Of a stretch of 64,000 nt of DNA, positions 1 through 8,943 are shown one piece after another. The notes under the pieces were generated by a model. The model saw nothing but the letters and a program-made list of their open reading frames with translations. It did no database searches and had not been told where the DNA came from. How positions within the stretch are numbered: position 1 is the first letter of the stretch; every line of letters begins with the position of its first letter. The translations under genes were made by a program, and so were the position numbers. The stretch is from Pseudomonas trivialis (GTDB taxonomy: Bacteria > Pseudomonadota > Gammaproteobacteria > Pseudomonadales > Pseudomonadaceae): contig NZ_JYLK01000014.1 in the NCBI RefSeq assembly GCF_001439805.1, positions 62,001 through 126,000 of the forward strand, in the 5' to 3' direction.

Positions 1-278
1 TGGCCAGCATGGATCGCAAACAGGATGAGCCGGGGCTGATTGCCCTGGCCCAACGGCTGCAATTGCCATTGCAGTGTTTCAGCGCTGCCCAACTGGCGAT
101 TTATGAAGACTGCCTGAGCCACAAATCAGCCGTCGCCTTTGCCCACACCGGTTGCCATGGCATTGCCGAAAGTGCCGCCCTCGCCCTGGCAGAACAGCTT
201 TCGGGCGCCCCTGCGCGCCTGTTGATCAGTCGCAGGAATAACGCCAAGGCTACCTTTGCGTTGGCCTGCGCCGGCTGA
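1..278 (+). CDS. cobE: CobE/CbiG C-terminal-type cobalamin biosynthesis protein (5' partial)
   Basis: The frame is open from the first complete codon of the window, so the gene starts upstream; the ATG at 9 is probably internal. The roughly 90 visible residues carry the Gly/Ala-rich, VAFAHTGCHGIAESAAL-like core and an LLISRRNNAKATFALA end, as expected for the CobE/CbiG C-terminal domain family (usually about 130-150 residues). Members act in the corrin-ring pathway around precorrin methylation, although the exact role of CobE is poorly defined. It lies 67 bases before cobM on the same strand, which supports the assignment and suggests co-transcription. The name rests on family memory plus the cobM neighbour. 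Confidence 0.75.
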   Translation, partial: ASMDRKQDEPGLIALAQRLQLPLQCFSAAQLAIYEDCLSHKSAVAFAHTGCHGIAESAALALAEQLSGAPARLLISRRNNAKATFALACAG

Positions 279-345
279 ACCTTGATAATCGCCTATTTCG
301 ATCATGAGCCGTCTTCATGCTCCACTACCTCCCGCAGGAACTTCC

Positions 346-1092
346 ATGACCGTTTACTTTATCGGCGCAGGTCCAGGCGATCCGGAATTGATCACCGTCA
401 AGGGCCAGCGGCTGATTCGCAGTTGCCCGGTGATCATCTACGCCGGCTCGCTGGTGCCGGCGGCGGTCCTGGAAGGCCACCAGGCGCGTCAGGTGGTCAA
501 CAGCGCTGAACTGCATCTGGAACAGATCATCGAGTTGATCGAGGTCGCCCACGCCAGCGGCCAGGATGTGGCCCGCGTGCACTCTGGCGACCCGAGCCTG
601 TATGGGGCGATTGGCGAACAGATCCGTCATTTGCGCGAGCTGAATATCCCGTTCCAGATCATCCCGGGCGTCACCGCGGTAGCCGCCTGCGCCGCATTGC
701 TGGAAACCGAACTGACCCTGCCGGACATCGCCCAGAGCGTGATCCTGACCCGCTACGCCGATAAGACCCGCATGCCGGACGGCGAGGACTTCGACAGCCT
801 TGCGCGCCATGGCACCACGATGGCGATTCATCTGGGGGTCAATCATCTGGAAAAGATCGTCGCCCAGCTGCTGCCGCACTATGGCGCCGACTGCCCGATT
901 GCCGTGGTGCACCGCGCAACGTGGCCGGATCAGGACTGGGTGGTGGGCACGCTCAGTGATATTGCGCAGAAAGTCGCGGCCAAGGGTTTCAGGCGTACGG
1001 CGTTGATTGTGGTGGGGCGAGTGCTGAGCAGTGACAGTTTTGGTGATTCTTCGCTGTACCGCGCCGGCCATGCCCACCTCTATCGCCCGTGA
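346..1092 (+). CDS. cobM: precorrin-4 C11-methyltransferase CobM
   Basis: CobM uses S-adenosylmethionine to methylate C-11 of precorrin-4 in aerobic vitamin B12 synthesis in the cytoplasm. The protein opens with the tetrapyrrole-methylase signature FIGAGPGDPEL (residues 5-15), followed by the HSGDPSLYGAIGEQ loop and the IIPGVTAVAACAA segment, and is 248 residues, a normal family length. An upstream in-frame ATG at 304 exists, but the start at 346 fits the family N-terminus and has an AGGA ribosome site at about -10. It is probably transcribed with the upstream cobE. The end is marked by a strong hairpin at 1150-1179. Confidence 0.95.
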   Translation: MTVYFIGAGPGDPELITVKGQRLIRSCPVIIYAGSLVPAAVLEGHQARQVVNSAELHLEQIIELIEVAHASGQDVARVHSGDPSLYGAIGEQIRHLRELNIPFQIIPGVTAVAACAALLETELTLPDIAQSVILTRYADKTRMPDGEDFDSLARHGTTMAIHLGVNHLEKIVAQLLPHYGADCPIAVVHRATWPDQDWVVGTLSDIAQKVAAKGFRRTALIVVGRVLSSDSFGDSSLYRAGHAHLYRP

Positions 1093-1149
1093 ATGAACAC
1101 AGTGATCGGGTTTGTGGAATCGATGGTGTAAGCCCTGAATTCACGCAAT

Positions 1150-1179
1150 AAAAAACGGCGCTCACGGGCGCCGTTTTTT
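1150..1179. terminator. bidirectional rho-independent terminator (cobM / nfuA)
   Basis: A perfect inverted repeat has A6-CGGCGC on one side and GCGCCG-T6 on the other, with a 6-base loop. The A run and T run flank the GC stem, so it can end transcription in both directions, and it sits between the convergent cobM and nfuA genes. Confidence 0.9.
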
Positions 1180-1199
1180 GTTCGCAGCGAACGCCTTAC

Positions 1200-1784
1200 T
1201 CAGTAGTAGGCGTTTTCTTTCTGCGTGTGGTCAGTCACGTCGCGTACGCCCTTGAGCTCCGGAATGCGTTCGAGCAAGGTGCGCTCGATGCCTTCACGCA
1301 GGGTCACGTCCGCCTGGCCGCAGCCCTGGCAACCGCCGCCGAACTTGAGTACGGCAATGCCATCATCGACCACATCGATCAGGCTGACCTGACCGCCGTG
1401 GCTGGCCAGCCCCGGGTTGATCTCGGTTTGCAGGTAGTAGTTGATGCGCTCATTGACCGGGCTGTCGGCGTTGACGTTCGGCACCTTGGCGTTGGGCGCC
1501 TTGATGGTCAACTGGCCGCCCATGCGGTCGGTGGCGTAGTCGACCACGGCGTCGTCCAGGAAAGCTTCGCTGAAGGCGTCGATGTAAGCGGTGAAGCTTT
1601 TCAGCCCCAGCGCGGTGTCTTCAGGTTTCTCTTCGCCAGGCTTGCAGTAGGCAATGCACGTCTCGGCGTACTGGGTGCCGGGCTGGGTAATAAAGACGCG
1701 GATACCGATACCCGGGGTGTTCTGCTTGGACAGCAGGTCAGCCAGGTAATCGTGGGCGGCGTCGGTAATGGTTATGGCAGTCAT
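1200..1784 (-). CDS. nfuA: Fe-S cluster biogenesis scaffold/carrier NfuA
   Basis: NfuA carries a [4Fe-4S] cluster bridged between two subunits and delivers it to apo-enzymes, protecting Fe-S enzymes under oxidative stress or iron shortage. It has the standard two-part build in 194 residues: a degenerate A-type (IscA-like) N-terminal domain and a C-terminal Nfu domain with the CxxC pair C152-x-x-C155 in GGGCQGCGQ. An AGGAG ribosome site precedes the ATG. The gene is convergent with cobM and divergent from metH. Confidence 0.96.
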   Translation of the reverse strand: MTAITITDAAHDYLADLLSKQNTPGIGIRVFITQPGTQYAETCIAYCKPGEEKPEDTALGLKSFTAYIDAFSEAFLDDAVVDYATDRMGGQLTIKAPNAKVPNVNADSPVNERINYYLQTEINPGLASHGGQVSLIDVVDDGIAVLKFGGGCQGCGQADVTLREGIERTLLERIPELKGVRDVTDHTQKENAYY

Positions 1785-2045
1785 GGAAACTCCTCACAGG
1801 CTTGGGGGGAGTTTACGCCAAATTATTACGCAGGTACAAAGTCCGAGTGTTTTTGTCGGAATAGCGCTGAAAGAACACACGCGCTTACAGATTCCCACGG
1901 CGCAGGCCCTGATGCGCACTGCATCGCCGCAACAGCTTTACGCGCCACAACATGAGCGATATTCATGAAAAACCGCGCACGCTCAAAATCGGCACAGGTT
2001 TGCTATGATTCACGCCCTCCGTAATGCCTGACCCAGAGTAGTCCC
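1785..2045. promoter_or_regulatory. nfuA-metH divergent intergenic region with candidate metH promoter
   Basis: This 261-bp gap separates divergent nfuA and metH. A TG-extended -10 element, TGCTATGAT, lies at 2001-2009, about 37 bases before the metH ATG; no good -35 hexamer is seen 17 bp upstream, which suits an extended -10 or an activated promoter. The side facing nfuA has a TAATAAT box (minus strand, near 1823-1829) without a convincing -35. I see no cobalamin-riboswitch-like structure. Confidence 0.4.
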
Positions 2046-5000
2046 ATGTCCGATCGTAGCGCTCGCCTGCAAGCCCTTCACCAAGCCCTCAAGGACCGTA
2101 TCCTGATCCTCGACGGCGGCATGGGCACGATGATCCAGAGCTACAAGCTCGAAGAACAGGATTATCGCGGCAAGCGCTTCGCCGACTGGCCGAGCGACGT
2201 GAAGGGCAATAACGACCTGCTGGTGATCACCCGCCCGGACGTGATCGGCGGTATCGAGAAGGCCTACCTGGATGCGGGCGCCGACATTCTGGAAACCAAC
2301 ACCTTCAACGCCACGCGTATCTCCATGGCCGACTACGGCATGGAAGAGCTGGCCTATGAACTGAACGTGGAAGGTGCGCGTCTGGCGCGCCAGGTGGCTG
2401 ATGCCAAGACCCTGGAAAACCCGGCCAAACCGCGCTTTGTCGCCGGCGTGCTCGGCCCTACCAGCCGCACCTGCTCACTGTCGCCGGACGTGAACAACCC
2501 CGGCTACCGCAACGTGACCTTCGACGAACTGGTGGAAAACTACACCGAAGCCACCAAGGGCCTGATCGAAGGCGGCGCCGACCTGATCCTGATCGAGACC
2601 ATCTTCGACACCCTCAACGCCAAGGCTGCGATTTTCGCCGTGCAGGGCGTGTTCGAGGAACTGGGCGTCGAGCTGCCGATCATGATTTCCGGCACCATCA
2701 CCGACGCCTCCGGCCGCACCCTGTCGGGCCAGACCACCGAAGCGTTCTGGAACTCCGTGGCCCACGCCAAACCGATTTCCGTGGGCCTGAACTGCGCCCT
2801 CGGCGCCAGCGACCTGCGCCCTTACCTGGAAGAGCTGTCGAACAAGGCCAACACCCATGTGTCCGCGCACCCCAATGCCGGCCTGCCCAACGAATTCGGC
2901 GAATACGATGAATTGCCGTCGGAAACCGCCAAGGTCATCGAAGAGTTCGCCCAAAGTGGCTTCCTCAATATCGTCGGCGGCTGCTGCGGCACCACGCCCG
3001 GCCACATTGAAGCCATCGCCAACGCGGTGGCCGGCTATGCGCCGCGTGCGATCCCCGACATTCCCAAAGCCTGCCGACTGTCGGGGCTGGAGCCGTTCAC
3101 CATTGATCGCAGCTCGCTGTTCGTCAACGTCGGCGAACGCACCAACATCACCGGTTCCGCGCGCTTTGCCCGGCTGATTCGTGAAGACAACTACACCGAA
3201 GCCCTGGAAGTCGCCCTGCAGCAGGTGGAAGCCGGTGCGCAGGTGATCGACATCAACATGGACGAAGGCATGCTCGATTCGAAGAAGGCCATGGTGACCT
3301 TCCTCAATCTGATTGCCGGCGAGCCGGACATCTCCCGCGTGCCGATCATGATCGATTCCTCCAAGTGGGAAGTGATCGAAGCCGGCCTCAAGTGCATCCA
3401 GGGCAAGGGCATCGTCAACTCCATCAGCATGAAGGAAGGCGTGGAGCAGTTCATTCATCACGCCAAACTGTGCAAGCGCTATGGCGCCGCCGTGGTGGTG
3501 ATGGCCTTCGACGAAGCCGGCCAGGCCGACACCGAAGCGCGCAAGAAGGAAATCTGCAAACGCTCCTACGACATTCTGGTGAATGAAGTCGGCTTCCCGC
3601 CGGAAGACATTATCTTTGACCCGAACATCTTCGCGGTCGCCACCGGTATCGAAGAGCACAACAACTACGCCGTCGACTTCATCAACGCCTGTGCCTATAT
3701 CCGCGACGAGCTGCCGTATGCGCTGACCTCCGGCGGCGTGTCCAACGTGTCGTTCTCGTTCCGCGGCAACAACCCGGTGCGCGAGGCGATCCACTCGGTG
3801 TTCCTGCTGTATGCGATCCGCAACGGCCTGAGCATGGGCATCGTCAACGCCGGTCAACTGGAGATTTACGACCAGATTCCCGCCGAGTTGCGCGATGCCG
3901 TGGAAGACGTGGTGCTCAACCGCACCCCGGAAGGCACCGACGCCCTGCTCGCCATCGCCGACAAGTACAAGGGCGACGGCAGCGTCAAGGAGGCAGAGAC
4001 CGAGGAATGGCGCGGCTGGCCGGTGAACAAGCGCCTGGAACATGCGCTGGTCAAGGGCATTACCACCCACATTGTTGAAGACACTGAAGAATCGCGCCAG
4101 TCGTTCGCACGCCCGATCGAGGTGATCGAAGGCCCGCTGATGTCGGGCATGAACATCGTCGGCGACCTGTTTGGCGCCGGCAAGATGTTCCTGCCCCAGG
4201 TGGTGAAATCCGCGCGGGTGATGAAGCAGGCGGTGGCCCACCTGATCCCGTTCATCGAACTGGAAAAAGGCGACAAGCCGGAAGCCAAGGGCAAGATCCT
4301 GATGGCCACGGTAAAGGGCGACGTGCATGACATTGGCAAGAACATCGTCGGCGTGGTGCTCGGTTGCAACGGGTATGACATTGTCGATTTGGGCGTGATG
4401 GTGCCGGCCGAGAAGATTCTGCAGGTGGCCAGGGAGCAGAAGTGCGACATCATCGGCCTGTCCGGCCTGATCACGCCGTCGCTGGACGAGATGGTGCACG
4501 TGGCCCGTGAGATGCAGCGCCAGGACTTCCACCTGCCGTTGATGATCGGCGGCGCGACCACCTCCAAGGCGCACACGGCGGTGAAAATCGAGCCCAAATA
4601 CAGCAACGACGCGGTGATCTACGTCACCGACGCCTCGCGCGCCGTGGGTGTGGCCACGCAGTTGCTGTCCAGGGAGCTTAAGCCTGCGTTTGTCGAGAAA
4701 ACCCGCCTGGAATACATCGATGTGCGTGAGCGCACGTCCAACCGCAGTGCGCGCACCGAGCGCCTGAGCTACCCGGCGGCGATTGCCAAGAAGCCACAGT
4801 TCGACTGGGGCAGCTACACGCCAGTGGTGCCGACCTTTACCGGCGCCAGGGTATTGGACAACATCGACCTCAACGTGCTGGCCGACTATATCGACTGGAC
4901 GCCGTTCTTTATCTCCTGGGACCTGGCTGGCAAGTTCCCGCGCATCCTCGACGACGAAGTGGTTGGCGAGGCCGCGACCGCGCTGTACGCCGATGCCCGG

Positions 5001-5756
5001 GAAATGCTCAAAAAGCTGATCGACGAAAAACTCATCAGCGCCCGGGCGGTGTTCGGTTTCTGGCCGACCAACCAGGTGCAGGATGACGATCTGGAAGTCT
5101 ACGGCGACGACGGCCAGCCGATTGCCCGGCTGCACCACCTGCGCCAGCAGATCATCAAAACCGACGGCAAGCCGAACTTCTCTCTGGCCGACTTTGTGGC
5201 GCCCAAGGCCAGCGGTGTAACCGACTATATCGGCGGCTTCATCACCACCGCCGGCATCGGCGCCGAGGAAGTGGCCAAGGCTTACCAGGACGCGGGCGAC
5301 GACTACAACTCGATCATGGTCAAGGCCCTGGCCGACCGCCTGGCCGAGGCCTGCGCCGAGTGGCTGCACCAGCAGGTGCGTAAAGAGCATTGGGGTTATG
5401 CCAAGGACGAGCAACTGGACAACGAGGCGTTGATCAAGGAGCAATACAGCGGCATCCGCCCTGCCCCCGGCTACCCGGCGTGCCCGGACCACACCGAGAA
5501 AGCCCAGTTGTTCCAGTTGCTGGACCCCGAGGCGCGCGAAATGCATGCCGGGCGCAGCGGCGTGTTCCTCACCGAGCACTATGCGATGTTCCCGGCGGCG
5601 GCGGTCAGCGGCTGGTATTTCGCCCACCCGCAGGCGCAGTACTTTGCCGTGGGCAAGGTCGACAAGGATCAGGTGACCAGCTACACGGCGCGCAAGGGCC
5701 AGGACCTGGCCGTGACCGAGCGCTGGCTGGCGCCGAACCTGGGTTATGACAACTAG
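2046..5756 (+). CDS. metH: cobalamin-dependent methionine synthase MetH
   Basis: MetH transfers a methyl group from 5-methyltetrahydrofolate to homocysteine through enzyme-bound methylcobalamin. At 1236 residues it has the full four-module layout: an N-terminal homocysteine domain with the zinc Cys pair in VGGCCGTTPGH (about residue 315); a pterin-binding domain beginning near FVNVGERTNITGSARF (about 362); a cobalamin domain whose DVHDIGKN motif (about 760) supplies the lower axial His; and a C-terminal SAM reactivation domain containing RPAPGYPACPDHTEK (about 1140). It lies close to the cob genes that make its cofactor. It is monocistronic, apparently using the promoter around 2001-2009. Confidence 0.98.
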   Translation: MSDRSARLQALHQALKDRILILDGGMGTMIQSYKLEEQDYRGKRFADWPSDVKGNNDLLVITRPDVIGGIEKAYLDAGADILETNTFNATRISMADYGMEELAYELNVEGARLARQVADAKTLENPAKPRFVAGVLGPTSRTCSLSPDVNNPGYRNVTFDELVENYTEATKGLIEGGADLILIETIFDTLNAKAAIFAVQGVFEELGVELPIMISGTITDASGRTLSGQTTEAFWNSVAHAKPISVGLNCALGASDLRPYLEELSNKANTHVSAHPNAGLPNEFGEYDELPSETAKVIEEFAQSGFLNIVGGCCGTTPGHIEAIANAVAGYAPRAIPDIPKACRLSGLEPFTIDRSSLFVNVGERTNITGSARFARLIREDNYTEALEVALQQVEAGAQVIDINMDEGMLDSKKAMVTFLNLIAGEPDISRVPIMIDSSKWEVIEAGLKCIQGKGIVNSISMKEGVEQFIHHAKLCKRYGAAVVVMAFDEAGQADTEARKKEICKRSYDILVNEVGFPPEDIIFDPNIFAVATGIEEHNNYAVDFINACAYIRDELPYALTSGGVSNVSFSFRGNNPVREAIHSVFLLYAIRNGLSMGIVNAGQLEIYDQIPAELRDAVEDVVLNRTPEGTDALLAIADKYKGDGSVKEAETEEWRGWPVNKRLEHALVKGITTHIVEDTEESRQSFARPIEVIEGPLMSGMNIVGDLFGAGKMFLPQVVKSARVMKQAVAHLIPFIELEKGDKPEAKGKILMATVKGDVHDIGKNIVGVVLGCNGYDIVDLGVMVPAEKILQVAREQKCDIIGLSGLITPSLDEMVHVAREMQRQDFHLPLMIGGATTSKAHTAVKIEPKYSNDAVIYVTDASRAVGVATQLLSRELKPAFVEKTRLEYIDVRERTSNRSARTERLSYPAAIAKKPQFDWGSYTPVVPTFTGARVLDNIDLNVLADYIDWTPFFISWDLAGKFPRILDDEVVGEAATALYADAREMLKKLIDEKLISARAVFGFWPTNQVQDDDLEVYGDDGQPIARLHHLRQQIIKTDGKPNFSLADFVAPKASGVTDYIGGFITTAGIGAEEVAKAYQDAGDDYNSIMVKALADRLAEACAEWLHQQVRKEHWGYAKDEQLDNEALIKEQYSGIRPAPGYPACPDHTEKAQLFQLLDPEAREMHAGRSGVFLTEHYAMFPAAAVSGWYFAHPQAQYFAVGKVDKDQVTSYTARKGQDLAVTERWLAPNLGYDN

Positions 5757-5767
5757 GCTTGGCAGGA

Positions 5768-5788
5768 CGGTCGTGCGGCCCGCGACCG
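5768..5788. terminator. possible metH / binding-protein hairpin
   Basis: CGGTCG and CGACCG pair around a 9-base loop in the short gap between the convergent metH and the minus-strand binding-protein gene. Only three Ts follow on the plus strand, so termination strength is uncertain. Confidence 0.35.
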
Positions 5789-5792
5789 GCGT

Positions 5793-6860
5793 TTAACGCA
5801 GCAGCAGTTGCAGGCTGAACGGATAACGGTAGGACGCGGGCTTGCCCACCGCCGACAACGCGTGAAAGTCCACCGCCATCGGCGGCCCCAGTAAATGCCG
5901 GGCCTGGCTGGCATCGATCAACTGGAACAAGGCCGCCTGGCGATCGCGACCGCCATGGGCGTCGAGGTCCACGCCCTTGGCGTGATCATTGATCAACACC
6001 ATCGCCCAGCCTCCCAGCGTGAAATGCCCGGCCACCAGGGTGGTCAGCCGCCCGTCCAGCCGCGCCTGCAGAATTTCCGGTGAGCTGTTGACCGCACTGA
6101 ACAACACATCCTTGCCCGGCGCCCGTCCGCCCGTTTGCACGGCCTGCATCGCGCCCAGCGCCATCTCATCGTTGGCAGCCCACACCAGCACCGTCTGCGG
6201 GTTGCGCTTGAACAATTGCGTGGCCTGCTCAAAGGCCCGCTGTCGGCTCCACTCGCCATAGACCAGTTGGCGCAGACGCACTTCGGGATGCTCGGCCAGG
6301 GCACGGTGCAAGCCGCGCTCACGCAACTGCGCAGCCGGGGTGGTCTTGGTGCCGGAAAATGCCAGCAGGTCGATGGACGCCCCGGGCGGCACCGGGCCGT
6401 ACTGGCGCAGCAGGTCGATAAGCATCAGGTAGCCAGCCTGCTCGTCGTCAGCCACCAGGCTGGCGATCCAGTCGGGATGCTGGTGGCTGCCCATCATCTG
6501 AGCCTGATCGGCCGTCAGCGCGTTGTTCACGATCAACAACTTGACGCCGCTGCCCTCGGCCATGCGCAGGATCTGCGGGGCGATGTACTGCTCATTCACC
6601 AATACCAGGTAATCCGGCCGCACGTTGCCCTGCAGTGCCTCCCGGGCCTGGGCCAACGTAGTATCGGCAATGCGCTCGGAATAGCGCACGCGCAAATCCA
6701 GGCCCAGATCCGTGGCGGCGGCCTGCATGAATTGCGCATAGTTGACCCAGAAGGCTTCCGTTGACATACCCGGGTTGAGAAATACGACGGACGACGCCTG
6801 GGCCATCGCCGCCCACGTCGATCCGAGCAGCCACACACACGTAATCAAAACCTTCAACAT
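5793..6860 (-). CDS. periplasmic sugar-type (LacI-fold) ABC substrate-binding protein, orphan
   Basis: The 355-residue protein begins with a clear Sec signal peptide ending AMAQA (about residue 22), so it is periplasmic. Mature segments such as VVFLNPGMSTEAFW, YLVLVNEQ, LIVNNAL, DDEQAGYLM and WAANDEMALGAMQAV match the type-I periplasmic binding fold (Peripla_BP_4, ribose/autoinducer-2 binding family). The ligand cannot be read from sequence. No permease or ATPase lies nearby, so it may feed a distant transporter or work as a sensor input. Convergent with metH. Confidence 0.8.
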   Translation of the reverse strand: MLKVLITCVWLLGSTWAAMAQASSVVFLNPGMSTEAFWVNYAQFMQAAATDLGLDLRVRYSERIADTTLAQAREALQGNVRPDYLVLVNEQYIAPQILRMAEGSGVKLLIVNNALTADQAQMMGSHQHPDWIASLVADDEQAGYLMLIDLLRQYGPVPPGASIDLLAFSGTKTTPAAQLRERGLHRALAEHPEVRLRQLVYGEWSRQRAFEQATQLFKRNPQTVLVWAANDEMALGAMQAVQTGGRAPGKDVLFSAVNSSPEILQARLDGRLTTLVAGHFTLGGWAMVLINDHAKGVDLDAHGGRDRQAALFQLIDASQARHLLGPPMAVDFHALSAVGKPASYRYPFSLQLLLR

Positions 6861-6937
6861 GGTTGTCCGAGCCTTGAATATTGACCGCCATCATAGTGGC
6901 AATACGACAGGCAATCGAGACGCCAGCAAGAAAGTCT

Positions 6938-7051
6938 TCAGGGATGGCCAACCCAGAACAGCGCTGTGCCAACTACCAGCACTATCAGGAACAGAATCGC
7001 CCAGGCATCCACGGTAATGCCAGGTTTACGGGCTTTTGTAGAATTGCTCAT
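6938..7051 (-). CDS. 37-residue single-span membrane peptide
   Basis: A short open frame starting at 7051 encodes a basic N-terminus (MSNSTKARKP) followed by one hydrophobic span, AWAILFLIVLVVGTALFWV, ending GHP. An AGAGG ribosome site precedes the ATG by 7-8 bases, which is why this start is preferred to in-frame codons further upstream. It sits between the binding-protein gene and cysI, on the minus strand. Function is unknown. The hydrophobic segment and good ribosome site argue that it is real; no homology search was possible. Confidence 0.6.
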   Translation of the reverse strand: MSNSTKARKPGITVDAWAILFLIVLVVGTALFWVGHP

Positions 7052-7179
7052 CGCATCGCCTCTTGTCGGTTTTATAGGTGATTGCATCAAGACTCGAGCA
7101 CAGTAAAGTTCATGCTTGCCCATATGACAAATGTGGGTATCGCGATAACGGTTCGCATTAGTCATTTTGGTTATTTGCA

Positions 7180-7185
7180 TATACT
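7180..7185 (+). promoter_or_regulatory. candidate cysI -10 element
   Basis: TATACT lies in an AT-rich stretch about 100 bases before the cysI start, with no matching -35 hexamer. That is typical of an activator-dependent promoter, and CysB would be the expected regulator of a sulfite reductase gene. The rest of the 7052-7284 gap shows nothing else I can name. Confidence 0.3.
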
Positions 7186-7284
7186 CAAACATCACTTTTG
7201 CGCATAAACGCAACCTGTTATCGTGCGCCGGCTCCGTTGGGAGTGCGCGGCCGTGCGCGCAGATTTGCCGAGAACAGGACCTAT

Positions 7285-8943
7285 ATGTACGTATACGACG
7301 AATACGATCAGCGCATCATCGAGGACCGCGTCAAGCAGTTCCGTGATCAGACCCGACGCTATCTGGCAGGCGAACTGAGCGAAGAAGAGTTCCGCCCTCT
7401 GCGCCTGCAAAATGGCCTCTACGTTCAGCGCTTTGCACCCATGCTGCGGGTGGCCGTGCCCTACGGCCAACTGACCTCGCGCCAGACGCGCATGATGGCC
7501 AGGATTGCCCGCGACTTCGACAAGGGCTACGCCCACATCAGCACCCGCCAGAACGTACAGTTCAACTGGCCGGCGCTGGAAGATGTGCCGGACATCCTCG
7601 CCGAGCTGGCCACCGTGCAAATGCACGCCATTCAGACCAGCGGCAACTGCCTGCGCAACGTCACCACCGATCAGTTTGCCGGTGTGGCCGCCGACGAGCT
7701 GATCGACCCGCGCCCCTGGTGCGAGATCGTGCGTCAGTGGACCACCTTCCACCCCGAATTCGCCTACCTGCCGCGCAAGTTCAAGATCGCCATCAACGGC
7801 TCGACCTCGGACCGCGCCGCCATCGAAGTGCACGATATTGGCCTTGAGCCGGTGCACAACGCCGCAGGCGAGTTGGGCTTCCGCGTACTGGTGGGTGGCG
7901 GCCTGGGCCGTACCCCGGTGGTCGGCGCCTTCATCAATGAGTTCCTGCCGTGGCAGGACCTGCTCAGCTACCTCGACGCGATTCTGCGGGTTTACAACCG
8001 CTACGGTCGGCGTGACAACAAGTACAAGGCCCGGATCAAGATCCTGGTCAAAGCGCTGACCCCAGAGGTGTTCGCGCAGAAAGTCGATGCCGAGATGGAA
8101 CACCTGCGCGGCGGCCAGACCACCCTGACCGAAGCCGAAGTACACCGCGTGGCCAAACACTTCGTCGACCCGGATTACAAAGCCCTGAGCAACCAGGACG
8201 CCGAGCTGGCGGCGCTCGATCAGCAGCACCCGGGTTTCGCCCGCTGGCGCACCCGCAACACCCTGGCGCACAAACAGCCGGGCTACGTGGCCGTGACCCT
8301 GTCGCTCAAACCCACCGGCGTTGCGCCGGGCGATATCACCGACAAGCAGCTGGACGCCGTCGCCGACCTGGCCGAGCGCTACAGCTTCGGCCAACTGCGC
8401 ACCTCCCACGAGCAGAACATCATTCTGGCGGACGTCGAACAGAGTCAGTTGTTCACCCTGTGGGGCGAGCTGCGCGAGGGCGGTTTCGCCACGCCGAACA
8501 TTGGCCTGTTGACCGACATCATCTGCTGCCCGGGTGGCGACTTCTGCTCCCTGGCCAACGCCAAGTCGATCCCGATTGCCGAATCGATCCAGCGTCGTTT
8601 CGATGACCTGGACTACCTGTTCGACATCGGCGAGCTGGACCTGAACATCTCCGGCTGCATGAACGCCTGTGGTCACCACCACGTCGGCCATATCGGCATC
8701 CTGGGCGTGGACAAGAAAGGCGAAGAATTCTACCAAGTGTCCCTGGGCGGCAGCGCCAGCCGCGATGCGAGCCTGGGCAAGATCCTCGGCCCGTCCTTCG
8801 CCCAGGAAGCCATGCCCGAGGTGATCGGCAAGCTGATCGATGTGTACGTCGAACAGCGCACCGAAGATGAGCGTTTCATCGACACCTACCAACGCATCGG
8901 CATTGACCTGTTCAAGGAGCGCGTCTATGCAGCGAATCATTAA
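7285..8943 (+). CDS. cysI: sirohaem sulfite reductase (hemoprotein) CysI
   Basis: This enzyme reduces sulfite to sulfide with six electrons in cysteine biosynthesis. The sirohaem/[4Fe-4S] cysteines are visible as ICCPGGDFCSLANAKS and ISGCMNACGHHHVGHIG in the C-terminal half; two ferredoxin-like half domains and two catalytic halves make up the 552 residues. The start at 7285 (MYVYDEYDQ) has AGGAC upstream and gives the expected length; the in-frame extension to 7198 has no ribosome site. The last 17 bases overlap the DUF934 gene, so the two are translationally coupled. Sulfite rather than nitrite is preferred because of the DUF934 partner. Confidence 0.93.
   Translation: MYVYDEYDQRIIEDRVKQFRDQTRRYLAGELSEEEFRPLRLQNGLYVQRFAPMLRVAVPYGQLTSRQTRMMARIARDFDKGYAHISTRQNVQFNWPALEDVPDILAELATVQMHAIQTSGNCLRNVTTDQFAGVAADELIDPRPWCEIVRQWTTFHPEFAYLPRKFKIAINGSTSDRAAIEVHDIGLEPVHNAAGELGFRVLVGGGLGRTPVVGAFINEFLPWQDLLSYLDAILRVYNRYGRRDNKYKARIKILVKALTPEVFAQKVDAEMEHLRGGQTTLTEAEVHRVAKHFVDPDYKALSNQDAELAALDQQHPGFARWRTRNTLAHKQPGYVAVTLSLKPTGVAPGDITDKQLDAVADLAERYSFGQLRTSHEQNIILADVEQSQLFTLWGELREGGFATPNIGLLTDIICCPGGDFCSLANAKSIPIAESIQRRFDDLDYLFDIGELDLNISGCMNACGHHHVGHIGILGVDKKGEEFYQVSLGGSASRDASLGKILGPSFAQEAMPEVIGKLIDVYVEQRTEDERFIDTYQRIGIDLFKERVYAANH

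Noticed and set aside
1785..2045. possible cobalamin riboswitch before metH, given the B12 theme
   Set aside because: The 5' region between the candidate promoter and the ATG is under 40 bases and shows no B12-box-like or multi-stem structure.
2475..5627. 1050-codon open frame antisense to metH
   Set aside because: Mirror of a long GC-rich gene; the product is a low-information mix rich in His, Gly and Arg, with no domain and no ribosome site, while the plus-strand protein is complete MetH.
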